Position numbers and translations under genes: made by a program
Assembly: GCF_030131845.1 (NCBI RefSeq)
Contig: NZ_JASKYM010000001.1
Span: 868,001-932,000 of the forward strand
Source of the DNA: Romboutsia sedimentorum
Lineage (GTDB): Bacteria; Bacillota; Clostridia; Peptostreptococcales; Peptostreptococcaceae
DNA: 64,000 nt
Direction of reading: 5' to 3'
Shown here: piece after piece, positions 43,661 through 52,494 of the stretch
Position numbering within the stretch: position 1 is the first letter of the stretch
How the letters are laid out: each line of letters begins with the position of its first letter
The notes under the pieces: model-generated
What the model was told of the DNA's origin: nothing
What the model saw: only the letters and a program-made list of their open reading frames with translations
Database searches by the model: none

Positions 43661-45607
43661 TCAATCATACATCTTTATTCCTTTTCCATGAACCATTATT
43701 AAGTTCTTAGGCCTAATCATATTTATAGTTTTAATTAAGTCTTCATAGTGTGCATGAGACGATAAGCTAATATCTATTAAATTTATATCAACAGAGTCAT
43801 AAGGTTTTAATTTTCGTTCTAATGTATATTTATCTATTGGCCCACATTTTAAAATAGTCACCATATTTTTATCTTTTAGTGCCATTTCATAATATTTTTC
43901 TGCTAAACTTATATCTTTTATTAGTCCAGCACTAACTATTATTATGTCATTTTCATAATATTTTTTTTCAATTGTCTTATGTTTATTGTACTTCAATTCA
44001 TTATTAGCTATTATGTTTTTTTCAATTTTATTATAATATTCATTAATTTTTATAGCACTTCCATCCATTAATACATTTCCTTTTATCGTACTTTTGGTTA
44101 TTAGGTCATAACACTCTTGAGCCTTACCAATCGAGAACGATGGAATAATTACTTTTTTATCATTTTTCAATGATAAATTTATAAAATAATTAAATAGTTT
44201 TTTATTATAAATATAAGGTAATTCAATATTTTTATAACCACATGTAGTTTCCATTATAAGATAATCTGCATTTTGAAATTCATAAAAATCATTTTCATTT
44301 ATGTATTGAGTTGTAGATTGTCTGTTAAAAGAAAAATCTCCTGTATACACTATTTTTTTTCCAAAAGCTTCTATAAAAACTCCAATAGATCCTTTTATAT
44401 GATTAGTTTGAAAAAATTTAATTTTTAAATCTCCAATATAAAACTCATCATTATCCTTTTTTAATCTTAACTTATCATTGTCTATTTCAATGTTTTTTCC
44501 TACAATATTTATGATACGATGTGTATCTTTAGTCATATAAATTTCACTAACATATTTTTGCATTATATCCAAACTTCCATAATGATCTAAATGTGCATGG
44601 CTTATTATAATTGCCTTTATTTTATCTATTGCTATGTCATTTTCCAATAAAAAATTTTCTATGTCTATCTTTTGAACCTTCATATTTGATATTTGTGCAC
44701 CGCAATCGATTATCAAATATTCATCTTTAAGCTTTATAAAATGCATACTAACTAAATTTTTAGATTTATAACTTATTATCTTTATATTCTCATCTTCAAA
44801 GTCATATTTGCTTATTTTAGACGGTATATAGTTTTTCTGTTTTTTAGTTAAGTCTATTTCATCTAATAAAATTTTGCTTATATATTTTTCTATATTATCA
44901 CAAGGAAGCATGTTGTAGATATCTTTGTCATTACAGCTGTTTTCTAATTTTAATTTACACAAATCTGATAGTTGATGTAAATCTAAATCTCTTAACATAC
45001 TAAGTATATCCGACATTTTTTCTTTATACATATTTAGATCTTCATAGTTCACATTATTATAATCTATTTCTTTTAAAATAGTTTTTTTTCTATCTCTTAT
45101 TAAGTTCATTAAAATATATATATATTTTTTTCTTTTATCTAGTAATTCTTCGATTTTACTGCTTACGTTATCTATTAAAGTTATATCAATACTAAAATAT
45201 ATAAGTATATTTATAACGTCATTTGCATTGCATTTATCTGCGTTTATTATATCTATTATTGTTTCTTTGTTCTTAATGAAAATAAAATATGCTTGTTCAT
45301 ATAAATTTAAGTTTAATAGAGACAATATAGAGTATATTATCCCCGTACTATTTTTGTTAAAATTAAAACTTTCAAAACCGTATTGAAAAGACAGTAGATA
45401 TTCTCCTAGTTTATATTTTGTATATGACAATAATTCTAATAATTCTTTTTTACCTTGTTGTATATACGAAACATTTTCTATAAAATAATCTATTTCTTTT
45501 ATATTTTCTATTTGTTCAATATCAAAATTTTCTATTGTATAGATTATATCATTTTCTATTTTTTCAACATTAGATTCTGTTACTATAATATCTTTGTATT
45601 TATACAT
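43661..45607 (-). CDS. Beta-CASP metallo-beta-lactamase protein with a novel N-terminal half
   Basis: 648 residues. Residues 1-270 are helical, Asn/Ile/Lys-rich and not recognised. From 275 there is an RNase-type MBL/beta-CASP domain: Asp301 (LIIDCGAQ), HAHLDH at 337-342, His403, Asp424 in YTGDFS, then beta-CASP features IPSFSIGKAQECYDLI (489-504), VSAGLI, LSSHAH (615-620) and MVHGKG with His640. All metal ligands are intact, so a nuclease like CPSF73/RNase J relatives is plausible. Stop TGA at 43661. ATG overlaps nothing but is only 2 bp from the upstream stop. Last gene of the Hsp70-like operon; target unknown. Confidence 0.82.
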   Translation of the reverse strand: MYKYKDIIVTESNVEKIENDIIYTIENFDIEQIENIKEIDYFIENVSYIQQGKKELLELLSYTKYKLGEYLLSFQYGFESFNFNKNSTGIIYSILSLLNLNLYEQAYFIFIKNKETIIDIINADKCNANDVINILIYFSIDITLIDNVSSKIEELLDKRKKYIYILMNLIRDRKKTILKEIDYNNVNYEDLNMYKEKMSDILSMLRDLDLHQLSDLCKLKLENSCNDKDIYNMLPCDNIEKYISKILLDEIDLTKKQKNYIPSKISKYDFEDENIKIISYKSKNLVSMHFIKLKDEYLIIDCGAQISNMKVQKIDIENFLLENDIAIDKIKAIIISHAHLDHYGSLDIMQKYVSEIYMTKDTHRIINIVGKNIEIDNDKLRLKKDNDEFYIGDLKIKFFQTNHIKGSIGVFIEAFGKKIVYTGDFSFNRQSTTQYINENDFYEFQNADYLIMETTCGYKNIELPYIYNKKLFNYFINLSLKNDKKVIIPSFSIGKAQECYDLITKSTIKGNVLMDGSAIKINEYYNKIEKNIIANNELKYNKHKTIEKKYYENDIIIVSAGLIKDISLAEKYYEMALKDKNMVTILKCGPIDKYTLERKLKPYDSVDINLIDISLSSHAHYEDLIKTINMIRPKNLIMVHGKGIKMYD

Positions 45608-45609
45608 CG

Positions 45610-47217
45610 CTACTTAGGAGGATCTACTTTTAATCTCTTAAGCATTGATATAGACTTAAATTTAATTTTTGCACTACAAGCATCATTTTCAATTATAAAA
45701 AATAGTATATCTATAAACTCATCTTTATTTTTATCATTAAGTAGTCTTTCAACTAAGTTTATTAATGCTATGTACACGTTATCAGAAAATTTCTTACTTA
45801 CAACACCATTTATCCCCATAGCATCCTTTATTAACTGCAATGTAATATCTTTAAAATTAAATTTAGGTTTATCACAAAGTTCATAAGCTCCATTTATAGC
45901 TTTAATAATTTGTTCTTCATTGTTGCTATTTAAATATTCATCATAAACTGTTTTTATAGCGTATCTTAAGAGTTGACTACTTTTATATGCACAGTCTCTT
46001 ATTATTGAAAATATCTGACGATTATCATAATATCTTTCTTCTAAAAATTCTTTTACTAACTCTATTGAGTCATTTTGAGATCCTAGGCTACACATAGCAG
46101 CATTGCAATATACTTTTTTAGTTGTATCATGCTTATTTTCATTTATTAGGTTTAGAAATTGTTCACTAGACCCTTTTCTAGAGCCCCACTGCGCTAATGT
46201 TACTAATGCAGTTCCAATTTCTATAGAATTACATTGATATCTTTGTAAAATATTTACTATCATTTCTTCAACTAAAGGTGAATTAGAATATCTTATAGCT
46301 AAAAAAGCATTTTTTCTAGTTATATTATTATTCATCCATATTAAAAAGCTATTTTCAAAATCCTCTTCTTCTTCCCAATTTTTAGCTTTTTTTATCATCG
46401 TATCTAGCGTTACATTTTCATTTTTTTTACAACTTGGTATTACCCTACTTATTATTTTTCGTGCTTGCTTATTTATACTTGGAATATCTAAGTAACTTTC
46501 AGCTTTTTTTATAGCATCCTTTCCAAAGCTTTTTACATAATTATGTATAAAGTACTTTGCCATTTGAACTTCAGTATTATCAGATTCTTGATTTAAACTT
46601 ATTAATTTCAATGTATAATCTACACACATATCGCTTTTTCCACTCATAAATGCCTTAAGTGCCTGTAGCTTTGTATCCCCCTTTGTATGTTTATCATATA
46701 TTATATTTAAAAAGTCCATATCATTTATTTTCCCACATGCATTTATCAAAATCATAATTTGAATGTCCCATGACCACTCTTGTAAAATAAATTTAATAGT
46801 TTCTTTATATTCAGATGAATTTCTACTATAACTATCTGCAATAACTTTACCTATAGTTTCTATTACTAAATTATTTTTTATTAATATGTTATTTATAACT
46901 TTTGAAGCATATAGTATAGCTTCTATAGGACATGTATTTTCATTCATCATCTCTTGTGACACAAATTTCAAATTTAATTCCAATTCATGAAGTTTTCCAC
47001 CATTTATTCCTTCTGAACTAAATTTTTCATATATCCCTACCAACTCTTCTATATAATACGGATCAAAATTCCAATAAAATAATTTATTATTACAATCGTT
47101 AGTATTTTCTCCTCCACCCTCGCTAACTTCATTTATATCCTTTAAGCTAATGAAAGATTTTGGGATACTTATACTATTTTTATAATTTTCTAGGTCTTCT
47201 AAGCTTTTTAATATCAC
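45610..47217 (-). CDS. Helical-repeat (HEAT-like) protein of unknown function
   Basis: 535 residues, soluble, with successive 30-40-residue helix pairs, for example GDTKLQALKAFMSGKSDMCV, NTEVQMAKYFIHNYVKSFGK, and NKHDTTKKVYCNAAMCSLGS. That is the look of HEAT or armadillo-type scaffolds. The first 45 residues are more variable and contain a GGGENTNDCNN turn. No catalytic motif seen. The start ATG follows AAGGGGGGA and lies 12 bp after the Hsp70-like gene; the stop is 2 bp before the beta-CASP gene. Such a protein could present clients or bridge the chaperone to the metallo-hydrolase; inference only. Confidence 0.7.
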   Translation of the reverse strand: MILKSLEDLENYKNSISIPKSFISLKDINEVSEGGGENTNDCNNKLFYWNFDPYYIEELVGIYEKFSSEGINGGKLHELELNLKFVSQEMMNENTCPIEAILYASKVINNILIKNNLVIETIGKVIADSYSRNSSEYKETIKFILQEWSWDIQIMILINACGKINDMDFLNIIYDKHTKGDTKLQALKAFMSGKSDMCVDYTLKLISLNQESDNTEVQMAKYFIHNYVKSFGKDAIKKAESYLDIPSINKQARKIISRVIPSCKKNENVTLDTMIKKAKNWEEEEDFENSFLIWMNNNITRKNAFLAIRYSNSPLVEEMIVNILQRYQCNSIEIGTALVTLAQWGSRKGSSEQFLNLINENKHDTTKKVYCNAAMCSLGSQNDSIELVKEFLEERYYDNRQIFSIIRDCAYKSSQLLRYAIKTVYDEYLNSNNEEQIIKAINGAYELCDKPKFNFKDITLQLIKDAMGINGVVSKKFSDNVYIALINLVERLLNDKNKDEFIDILFFIIENDACSAKIKFKSISMLKRLKVDPPK

Positions 47218-47229
47218 AAAAATCCCCCC

Positions 47230-48918
47230 TTATATTGTTTCTTTTTCTTTTAGATCTACTTCTTGCTTAAGCTCTATCTTCTCCCCACCTACATCAACAG
47301 ATAGTCTTAAGTACTTGTCTTTATCAATAGAAAAATCTATGTCTATTATTGTTCCTGGTTTTTTAGGAGTTTTAAAATAAGCTTTATACTTTCTCTGTAT
47401 TCTCATTTTAGAATCATATTGATCTATCCCTGCATAAAGATTAATTTCTACTCCCGATGGACTAGTTGTCCTAAGAGCTCCTTTTAATTTGCCTTCATAA
47501 GGAACTTCTTGATTTGAATCTATTATAACTACAGGTAATCCTTCTTTTACATCTATCATTATTGCTTCTGCTAAAACTCTTGTTAATTCAAATTTTTTAT
47601 CTTCTGTAACACTTACTTCATCCTCATAGTGTATTTCTTTTGCTAAAACTTGGTCTCTGTTTATTATAGTCTCATAATAATCATATATAGCAGCCCCTTT
47701 AGCTACTGAACTTAGAGGATCAGTAGAGTTTATTATTTGATTTTCTTTAAGATCTAAAATTCCTCTTATCTTATCTCTTACTAACTTATATTTAGTCATT
47801 CCCCCTGTTAAGAATAAATAATCTATACTGTCTTTTTTTATATTATAATCTCTAAATGTATTTAATATTGGATCAACAATATTCTTTTGCATTTCTTCAT
47901 CTGAACGTTTATTGCTTAAGTTTGATTTTATAAAGAAATCTTTTATCGCCTCATCATACTCTTCTTTATTTATACAAAATTGAACTGGATCCTCTCCATA
48001 AAAATTCATAATATAATGATCAAAACTTTCACCAAAATAACAATTCATTTCTACGTCTGAAGATATTCTCTCTTTGGCTTTTTCTGCAAATATTCTCAAA
48101 TGCCTAACCATATGTTCTCTATCTTCTTTATCTATAGAACTATAATCCAAATTGTATTTTTCTAAAAATTCATTTAATTTTACTAACGCTACTTTGTTAT
48201 CAAAGTCAATTCCACCCAGTTCATCATACCTACCAATTGCAACTTCTGTAAATTCAACTTTTCTTCCGTTTTGAATTACATCAACTATAGCTATATCACA
48301 AGTACCTCCTCCTAAATCGAAAACTAATATCCTAGTCGATTCACTAAGGTTTACCTGTCTTTGACTTTCTATTAAATTAGATTGCTCATTTATAAAATCG
48401 ATAAGAGCTGAAGTAGGCTCAGGTATAAGGTTTACATTTTTAAATCCTATTTCTAAAGCAGCATCTTTTGTATCCTTTATTTGATCTGTATTAAAAGATG
48501 CTGGAACTGTTATAGTTACGCTTTCTACATCTTTGCCTTGATTATATCTTTTCATAGAATCTCTACACGTCTTTAAAATATGTTTTGCTACATCCTTAGA
48601 CGTATACTCGACTTTACCCAACTTCCAAACTTTATTACTCCCCATATATCGCTTAGTGTTATATAATACTTTTTTAGAAGCCTTCGACTTTATATTTTTT
48701 GCTATTTTACCTACATACTCTTTTCCATTTTCATCAGCATACAGTACTGACGGTAATATAAATTCAGTTGTAGAGCATTTATTTTCATCGACTTGCATTA
48801 CTTGGATTATCTGTGATTGAATTAATCCATTAAATAATAAGTTGCCTTTAGATACAACTGTATTAGTAGTCCCTAAATCAACTCCAAAATAGGTCTCATT
48901 TACTGTTTCCATACTCAT
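47230..48918 (-). CDS. Divergent Hsp70 (DnaK-like) ATPase without a C-terminal lid
   Basis: 562 residues. The nucleotide domain is intact: phosphate-1 FGVDLGTTNTVVSKG (11-25), a Lys89 in YNTKRYMG at the catalytic-Lys position, phosphate-2 [15 protein letters not shown] (199-213), and adenosine motif LFLTGGMTKYKLV. A beta substrate domain follows (about 440-562: VVIIDSNQEVPYEGKLKGA, then EINLYAGIDQYDSK), but the helical lid and disordered tail of true DnaK are missing. Insertions such as EQSNLIESQRQVN set it apart from the housekeeping DnaK at 4835-6673. 4 bp after the GrpE-like gene. No J-protein in the operon. Confidence 0.88.
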   Translation of the reverse strand: MSMETVNETYFGVDLGTTNTVVSKGNLLFNGLIQSQIIQVMQVDENKCSTTEFILPSVLYADENGKEYVGKIAKNIKSKASKKVLYNTKRYMGSNKVWKLGKVEYTSKDVAKHILKTCRDSMKRYNQGKDVESVTITVPASFNTDQIKDTKDAALEIGFKNVNLIPEPTSALIDFINEQSNLIESQRQVNLSESTRILVFDLGGGTCDIAIVDVIQNGRKVEFTEVAIGRYDELGGIDFDNKVALVKLNEFLEKYNLDYSSIDKEDREHMVRHLRIFAEKAKERISSDVEMNCYFGESFDHYIMNFYGEDPVQFCINKEEYDEAIKDFFIKSNLSNKRSDEEMQKNIVDPILNTFRDYNIKKDSIDYLFLTGGMTKYKLVRDKIRGILDLKENQIINSTDPLSSVAKGAAIYDYYETIINRDQVLAKEIHYEDEVSVTEDKKFELTRVLAEAIMIDVKEGLPVVIIDSNQEVPYEGKLKGALRTTSPSGVEINLYAGIDQYDSKMRIQRKYKAYFKTPKKPGTIIDIDFSIDKDKYLRLSVDVGGEKIELKQEVDLKEKETI

Positions 48919-48922
48919 TAAA

Positions 48923-50068
48923 TTATTCCCCCTTTATATTTACATACGGCTTTAATATTTCCACCCCATTATAAAACCATGCTGGATATAAAACATCCCC
49001 TTTTGATAATTTAATATCTGATATATCTTTATTTAATCTATAATTATAAAAAGAATATTCTCCTATATCTACATTAGTTCCTATCTTTTTTGTTTCTCTA
49101 GGAGATATTCCCATTTGTCTAAACACATTAAATAAATTAGTTGCTACAAACATTAAATTTTTTTCCTGTTCGCCTTTTGAGTAGCAATATAATCTATCTA
49201 ATATATTTCCATTAGTATCATCATTCATATTTTTCACTAAATCTACTAGGGCTTTAGAATATTGTTCTTTCCCATAACTTATCAGTTCTATATTATATTT
49301 TTGTAATTTAGTTATTTCATTTTGTAAAACTATTTCTTTATCTATATATTCATTAATAATATGCTTATTTATTTCTACCTCTTCCCTTAATTTATCTATA
49401 GATTTTTTTAGTTGTATATTTTTCAATTCTAAATCACTTTGAACATCATTTTTAGTTTCTTCAAATTGAGATTTATTTGATATAGTTTTATTTAAATTTA
49501 ATTTTATGTTTTTTCTTTTTTCTATTGCATGTATTGTTTTATCTAAAGAACTTTTTATTTCTATTTTTTTATTATTTAAATTAGTTTTACACATTAAAGT
49601 TAACTTTTTATCTCTAAATAAATATTCTAAGTCATTTAATACTATATCTTTTTCATATATATTTAACCCACTGTGCTTAAACTCATTATGTATAAATTTA
49701 ATCATTTCATTTTTTGACACTTCATCATTATTGATAACAATATACATAGCGTATAATTCCACTAGCATAGATACGACAAATTTTTCACTTTTTATCATTT
49801 CAAATCCTTCATCTTTTACTATTTTGTATGGAAGTTTCCTACATTTTATATATTTAGATATAATGCTGAAGTTATCATTTATATCTATATTCCATTTCCC
49901 CATATTTTCATCAAATTTTGATTTTATAATATCATAATATTCCCCTTGAGATTCATCAAATGCTGATATATTCAAGAATAAGTTTAAATCATTTGTGAAT
50001 TCTACTTTGTTTTTGGTTATGCCCAATTCTTTTATCAAATCTTTCATTCCTATATTTGCATTATTCAA
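48923..50068 (-). CDS. GrpE-like exchange factor with an added N-terminal domain
   Basis: 381 residues from TTG 50068, which has GGAGGGG six bases upstream; an in-frame ATG at 50113 has no ribosome site. Residues 1-190 are not recognised. A coiled coil follows at about 200-275 (LELKNIQLKKSIDKLREEVE), then a short helical region, and a beta domain ending SKGDVLYPAWFYNGVEILKP, which resembles the GrpE C-terminal DnaK-contact domain (G-D-x-L-x-P-A, then I-x-K-P). It lies directly before the Hsp70-like gene, which supports an exchange-factor role. Compare the plain GrpE at 6739-7308. Confidence 0.72.
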   Translation of the reverse strand: MNNANIGMKDLIKELGITKNKVEFTNDLNLFLNISAFDESQGEYYDIIKSKFDENMGKWNIDINDNFSIISKYIKCRKLPYKIVKDEGFEMIKSEKFVVSMLVELYAMYIVINNDEVSKNEMIKFIHNEFKHSGLNIYEKDIVLNDLEYLFRDKKLTLMCKTNLNNKKIEIKSSLDKTIHAIEKRKNIKLNLNKTISNKSQFEETKNDVQSDLELKNIQLKKSIDKLREEVEINKHIINEYIDKEIVLQNEITKLQKYNIELISYGKEQYSKALVDLVKNMNDDTNGNILDRLYCYSKGEQEKNLMFVATNLFNVFRQMGISPRETKKIGTNVDIGEYSFYNYRLNKDISDIKLSKGDVLYPAWFYNGVEILKPYVNIKGE

Positions 50069-50182
50069 AATGTCCCCTCCATTTTTAATTTGTTGATTTA
50101 ACTTATACACCATCTAATACAATTCGATATTTTTCTAATATCCCCTTCTATTTTTTATATTTAACTGAATATATTTATATAT

Positions 50183-50221
50183 AAAAAAAACTGGCTTGCA
50201 TTCGCATAGCCAGTTTTTATA
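50183..50221 (-). terminator. Terminator of sdaAB-sdaAA
   Basis: AAAAACTGGCT pairs with AGCCAGTTTTT across an 11-base loop, 11 bp after the sdaAA stop. Confidence 0.88.
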
Positions 50222-50231
50222 TATATAAATA

Positions 50232-51110
50232 TTATCCAAATATCTTTGTAGTTAATGAACATCCTGTACAAGTAGAAGCTATTCCACCTAATGCAGTTTC
50301 TCTTAACTCCATTGGAAGTGATTTACCAACTTTATACATTGCTGCTACTGTTTCATCAAATGGTATTATGTTTAATATTCCAGCTAAGCATAATTCAGCT
50401 GATATTAAAGCATTTGCAACACCTATTGCATTTCTTCCTTGGCAAGGAGCCTCAACAAGACCTGCTATTGGGTCACATACAAGTCCCATAACATTTTGTA
50501 AACAATGAGATGCAGCATGTATAGCTTGCTCTACAGATCCACCCATCATTTCTACTACACCAGCAGAAGCCATCGCTGCTGCTGCTCCAGTTTCAGCTTG
50601 GCATCCACCTTCTGCACCAGATACTGTAGCATTTCTTGTTATTATAACACCTATTGCAGAAGCTGCAAATAAAGCATCTATCATTTCTTCATCATTAAAT
50701 CCATACTCTTTACCTATAGTAACAACTGCTCCTGGAAGTATACCACACGAGCCTGCTGTTGGAGCTGCAACTATTAATCCCATAGAAGCATTAACTTCCA
50801 TAGTTCCCATAGCAGCAACCATAGCTTTATTCATTAATTCTCCACATACACTTCTTGATAATCCTCTGTATTTAGTTAATTTCTTAGCTTCTCCACCTAT
50901 AAGTCCACCCATAGATTTTATATCTTCTTCAACAGCCTTTTCAGTAGCTGCTTTCATTATGTTTAAACTTACTCTCATCTTTTCTCTTACTTCTTCTTTA
51001 GATAATCCTGAAAGTTCAGCTTCTCTCTCTAAACATATTTCATGCATTGACATGTTAAATTCGTTACATTTTTCTAATAATTCTGCTCCGCTTGTGAAGT
51101 TATATTTCAT
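50232..51110 (-). CDS. sdaAA: L-serine dehydratase, iron-sulfur type, alpha subunit
   Basis: Carries the [4Fe-4S] cluster that converts L-serine to pyruvate and ammonia. Conserved segments: APTAGSCGILPGAVVTIG, VSGAEGGCQAETGAAAAMAS, HCLQNVMGLVCDPIAGLVE and C-terminal TCTGCSLTTKIFG, whose cysteines bind the cluster. 292 residues, the normal alpha-subunit size. ATG with AAGGAGAAAT upstream, 21 bp after sdaAB. Confidence 0.96.
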   Translation of the reverse strand: MKYNFTSGAELLEKCNEFNMSMHEICLEREAELSGLSKEEVREKMRVSLNIMKAATEKAVEEDIKSMGGLIGGEAKKLTKYRGLSRSVCGELMNKAMVAAMGTMEVNASMGLIVAAPTAGSCGILPGAVVTIGKEYGFNDEEMIDALFAASAIGVIITRNATVSGAEGGCQAETGAAAAMASAGVVEMMGGSVEQAIHAASHCLQNVMGLVCDPIAGLVEAPCQGRNAIGVANALISAELCLAGILNIIPFDETVAAMYKVGKSLPMELRETALGGIASTCTGCSLTTKIFG

Positions 51111-51131
51111 TTTTTTATTTCTCCTTACTAA

Positions 51132-51806
51132 TTAGAATTTGTCTAAAACTATAATCTTAGCTATTACTTCAAATTTTCTTAATTGATCTATAAGATCTGC
51201 TTCTAATTTATCAGTTGTTTCTATTGTAACAAATGTATATTCAGATCTAGCTGGCTTGTTTGTTGACATCATTGCTATATCTTTATTATTATGAGCAAGC
51301 AATCCTGTCACGAATGATACTGCACCAGGTATATCTTTTATTTCTAATACTACGGCTGATCTTGATCCATTGAAGTCTAATGCTAATCCATCCATTTCTG
51401 TAAGCTTTATGTTCCCTCCACCTATAGAAGCACCCATTATAGTTGATTTTGATCCATCTTCTAAAACCATTTCTATTTTTACTGTATTAGGATGCACGCT
51501 ATCACCTAAATCAGTTTTTATAAATTCAAATTTAACACCCGCTTCTTCTGCTAATTGAAAAGAATTCTTTATTCTAGCATCGTCCGGTTGGAATCCTAAT
51601 ATCCCACCAACTATCGCTTTATCAGTACCATGACCTTTATAAGTTTCTGCGAAGGAGCCATGAAGTAAGAATTTTACTTCCTTTACAGGTTTTCCTGCTA
51701 TTTTAGAAGCAGTTTTTCCAAGTCTAGCCGCTCCTGCCGTATGGGAACTAGATGGACCTATCATATTAGGACCTACGATATCAAATACACTATAATCTTT
51801 AGCCAT
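51132..51806 (-). CDS. sdaAB: L-serine dehydratase, iron-sulfur type, beta subunit
   Basis: 224 residues: a serine-dehydratase beta domain (VFDIVGPNMIGPSSSHTAGA, GSFAETYKGHGTDKAIVGG) and a C-terminal ACT domain (about 150-224, VSFVTGLLAHNNKDIAMMST). ACT domains usually bind an amino acid, so allosteric control by serine is likely. Heads the sdaAB-sdaAA pair; ATG behind AAGAGGTAA. Confidence 0.96.
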   Translation of the reverse strand: MAKDYSVFDIVGPNMIGPSSSHTAGAARLGKTASKIAGKPVKEVKFLLHGSFAETYKGHGTDKAIVGGILGFQPDDARIKNSFQLAEEAGVKFEFIKTDLGDSVHPNTVKIEMVLEDGSKSTIMGASIGGGNIKLTEMDGLALDFNGSRSAVVLEIKDIPGAVSFVTGLLAHNNKDIAMMSTNKPARSEYTFVTIETTDKLEADLIDQLRKFEVIAKIIVLDKF

Positions 51807-51898
51807 TATATTACCTCTTTCTTTTATTAAATGTCTTGTTTAAATTAACATATAAATTATTACAAATGAAATTTTTTCCAATTTTTTCGTTAAACGGC

Positions 51899-51930
51899 AA
51901 AATGACCAGCTATATGCCTGGTCATTTTAC
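51899..51930 (-). terminator. Terminator of ridA
   Basis: AAAATGACCAG pairs with CTGGTCATTTT across an 8-base loop, just after the ridA stop at 51946. Confidence 0.88.
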
Positions 51931-51945
51931 AATAACGTTCAAAAA

Positions 51946-52326
51946 TTATATTACAGCAATTACTTCTATTTCAACTTTAACGTCTCTTGGTAATCTTGCA
52001 ACTTCTACACAAGCTCTAGCAGGTTTATTTTCTCCAAAATATTCTGCATAAACTTCGTTTATAGCTCCAAATTCATTCATATCTTTTATGAATACTGTAG
52101 ATTTAACTACGTGTGAAAAATCTAATCCAGCTTGTGCTAATATAGCTTTAACATTCTTTAAAGATTGAGCAGTTTGAGCTTTAACATCTCCTTCAACTAC
52201 TTCCATAGTTTCTGGTACAAATGGAACTTGTCCAGATACGAATAACATATTTCCAGCTTTAACAGCTTGAGAATATGGTCCTATAGCTTTAGGTGCATTG
52301 TCTGTATTTATTATTTGATGTTTCAT
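51946..52326 (-). CDS. ridA: RidA, 2-iminobutanoate/2-iminopropanoate deaminase
   Basis: Hydrolyses reactive enamine/imine intermediates released by PLP dehydratases. 126 residues with the family start ([20 protein letters not shown]), the substrate Arg in the [15 protein letters not shown] signature and a final Glu-rich strand. It lies between threonine deaminase and serine dehydratase; threonine deaminase is the main RidA-relevant source of these imines. ATG with AAGGAGGAG upstream. Own terminator. Confidence 0.96.
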   Translation of the reverse strand: MKHQIINTDNAPKAIGPYSQAVKAGNMLFVSGQVPFVPETMEVVEGDVKAQTAQSLKNVKAILAQAGLDFSHVVKSTVFIKDMNEFGAINEVYAEYFGENKPARACVEVARLPRDVKVEIEVIAVI

Positions 52327-52416
52327 TTTATAACTCCTCCTTGTAATTCCTTTTATATGTTATCTTTTTCAAGTACTATTATACTATTATCTAAGTTATT
52401 ATGCACATGTTTTTTT

Positions 52417-52473
52417 AAAATACAGGCTAAAAATATATTTTTTTTTATATTTTACCTTTAACCTGTATTTAAT
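52417..52473 (-). terminator. Probable terminator of ilvA
   Basis: AAATACAGG pairs with CCTGTATTT across a long AT-rich loop, about 20 bp after the ilvA stop. The minus-strand T-run (TTTAAAAAAACATG side) is modest. Confidence 0.55.
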
Positions 52474-52494
52474 TTTCAATTTCTTTATAAAATA

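Noticed and set aside
43649-43663. TGA stop of the beta-CASP gene as a possible selenocysteine codon
   Set aside because: Only three codons follow before TAA and no Cys/Sec position is expected there in the family.
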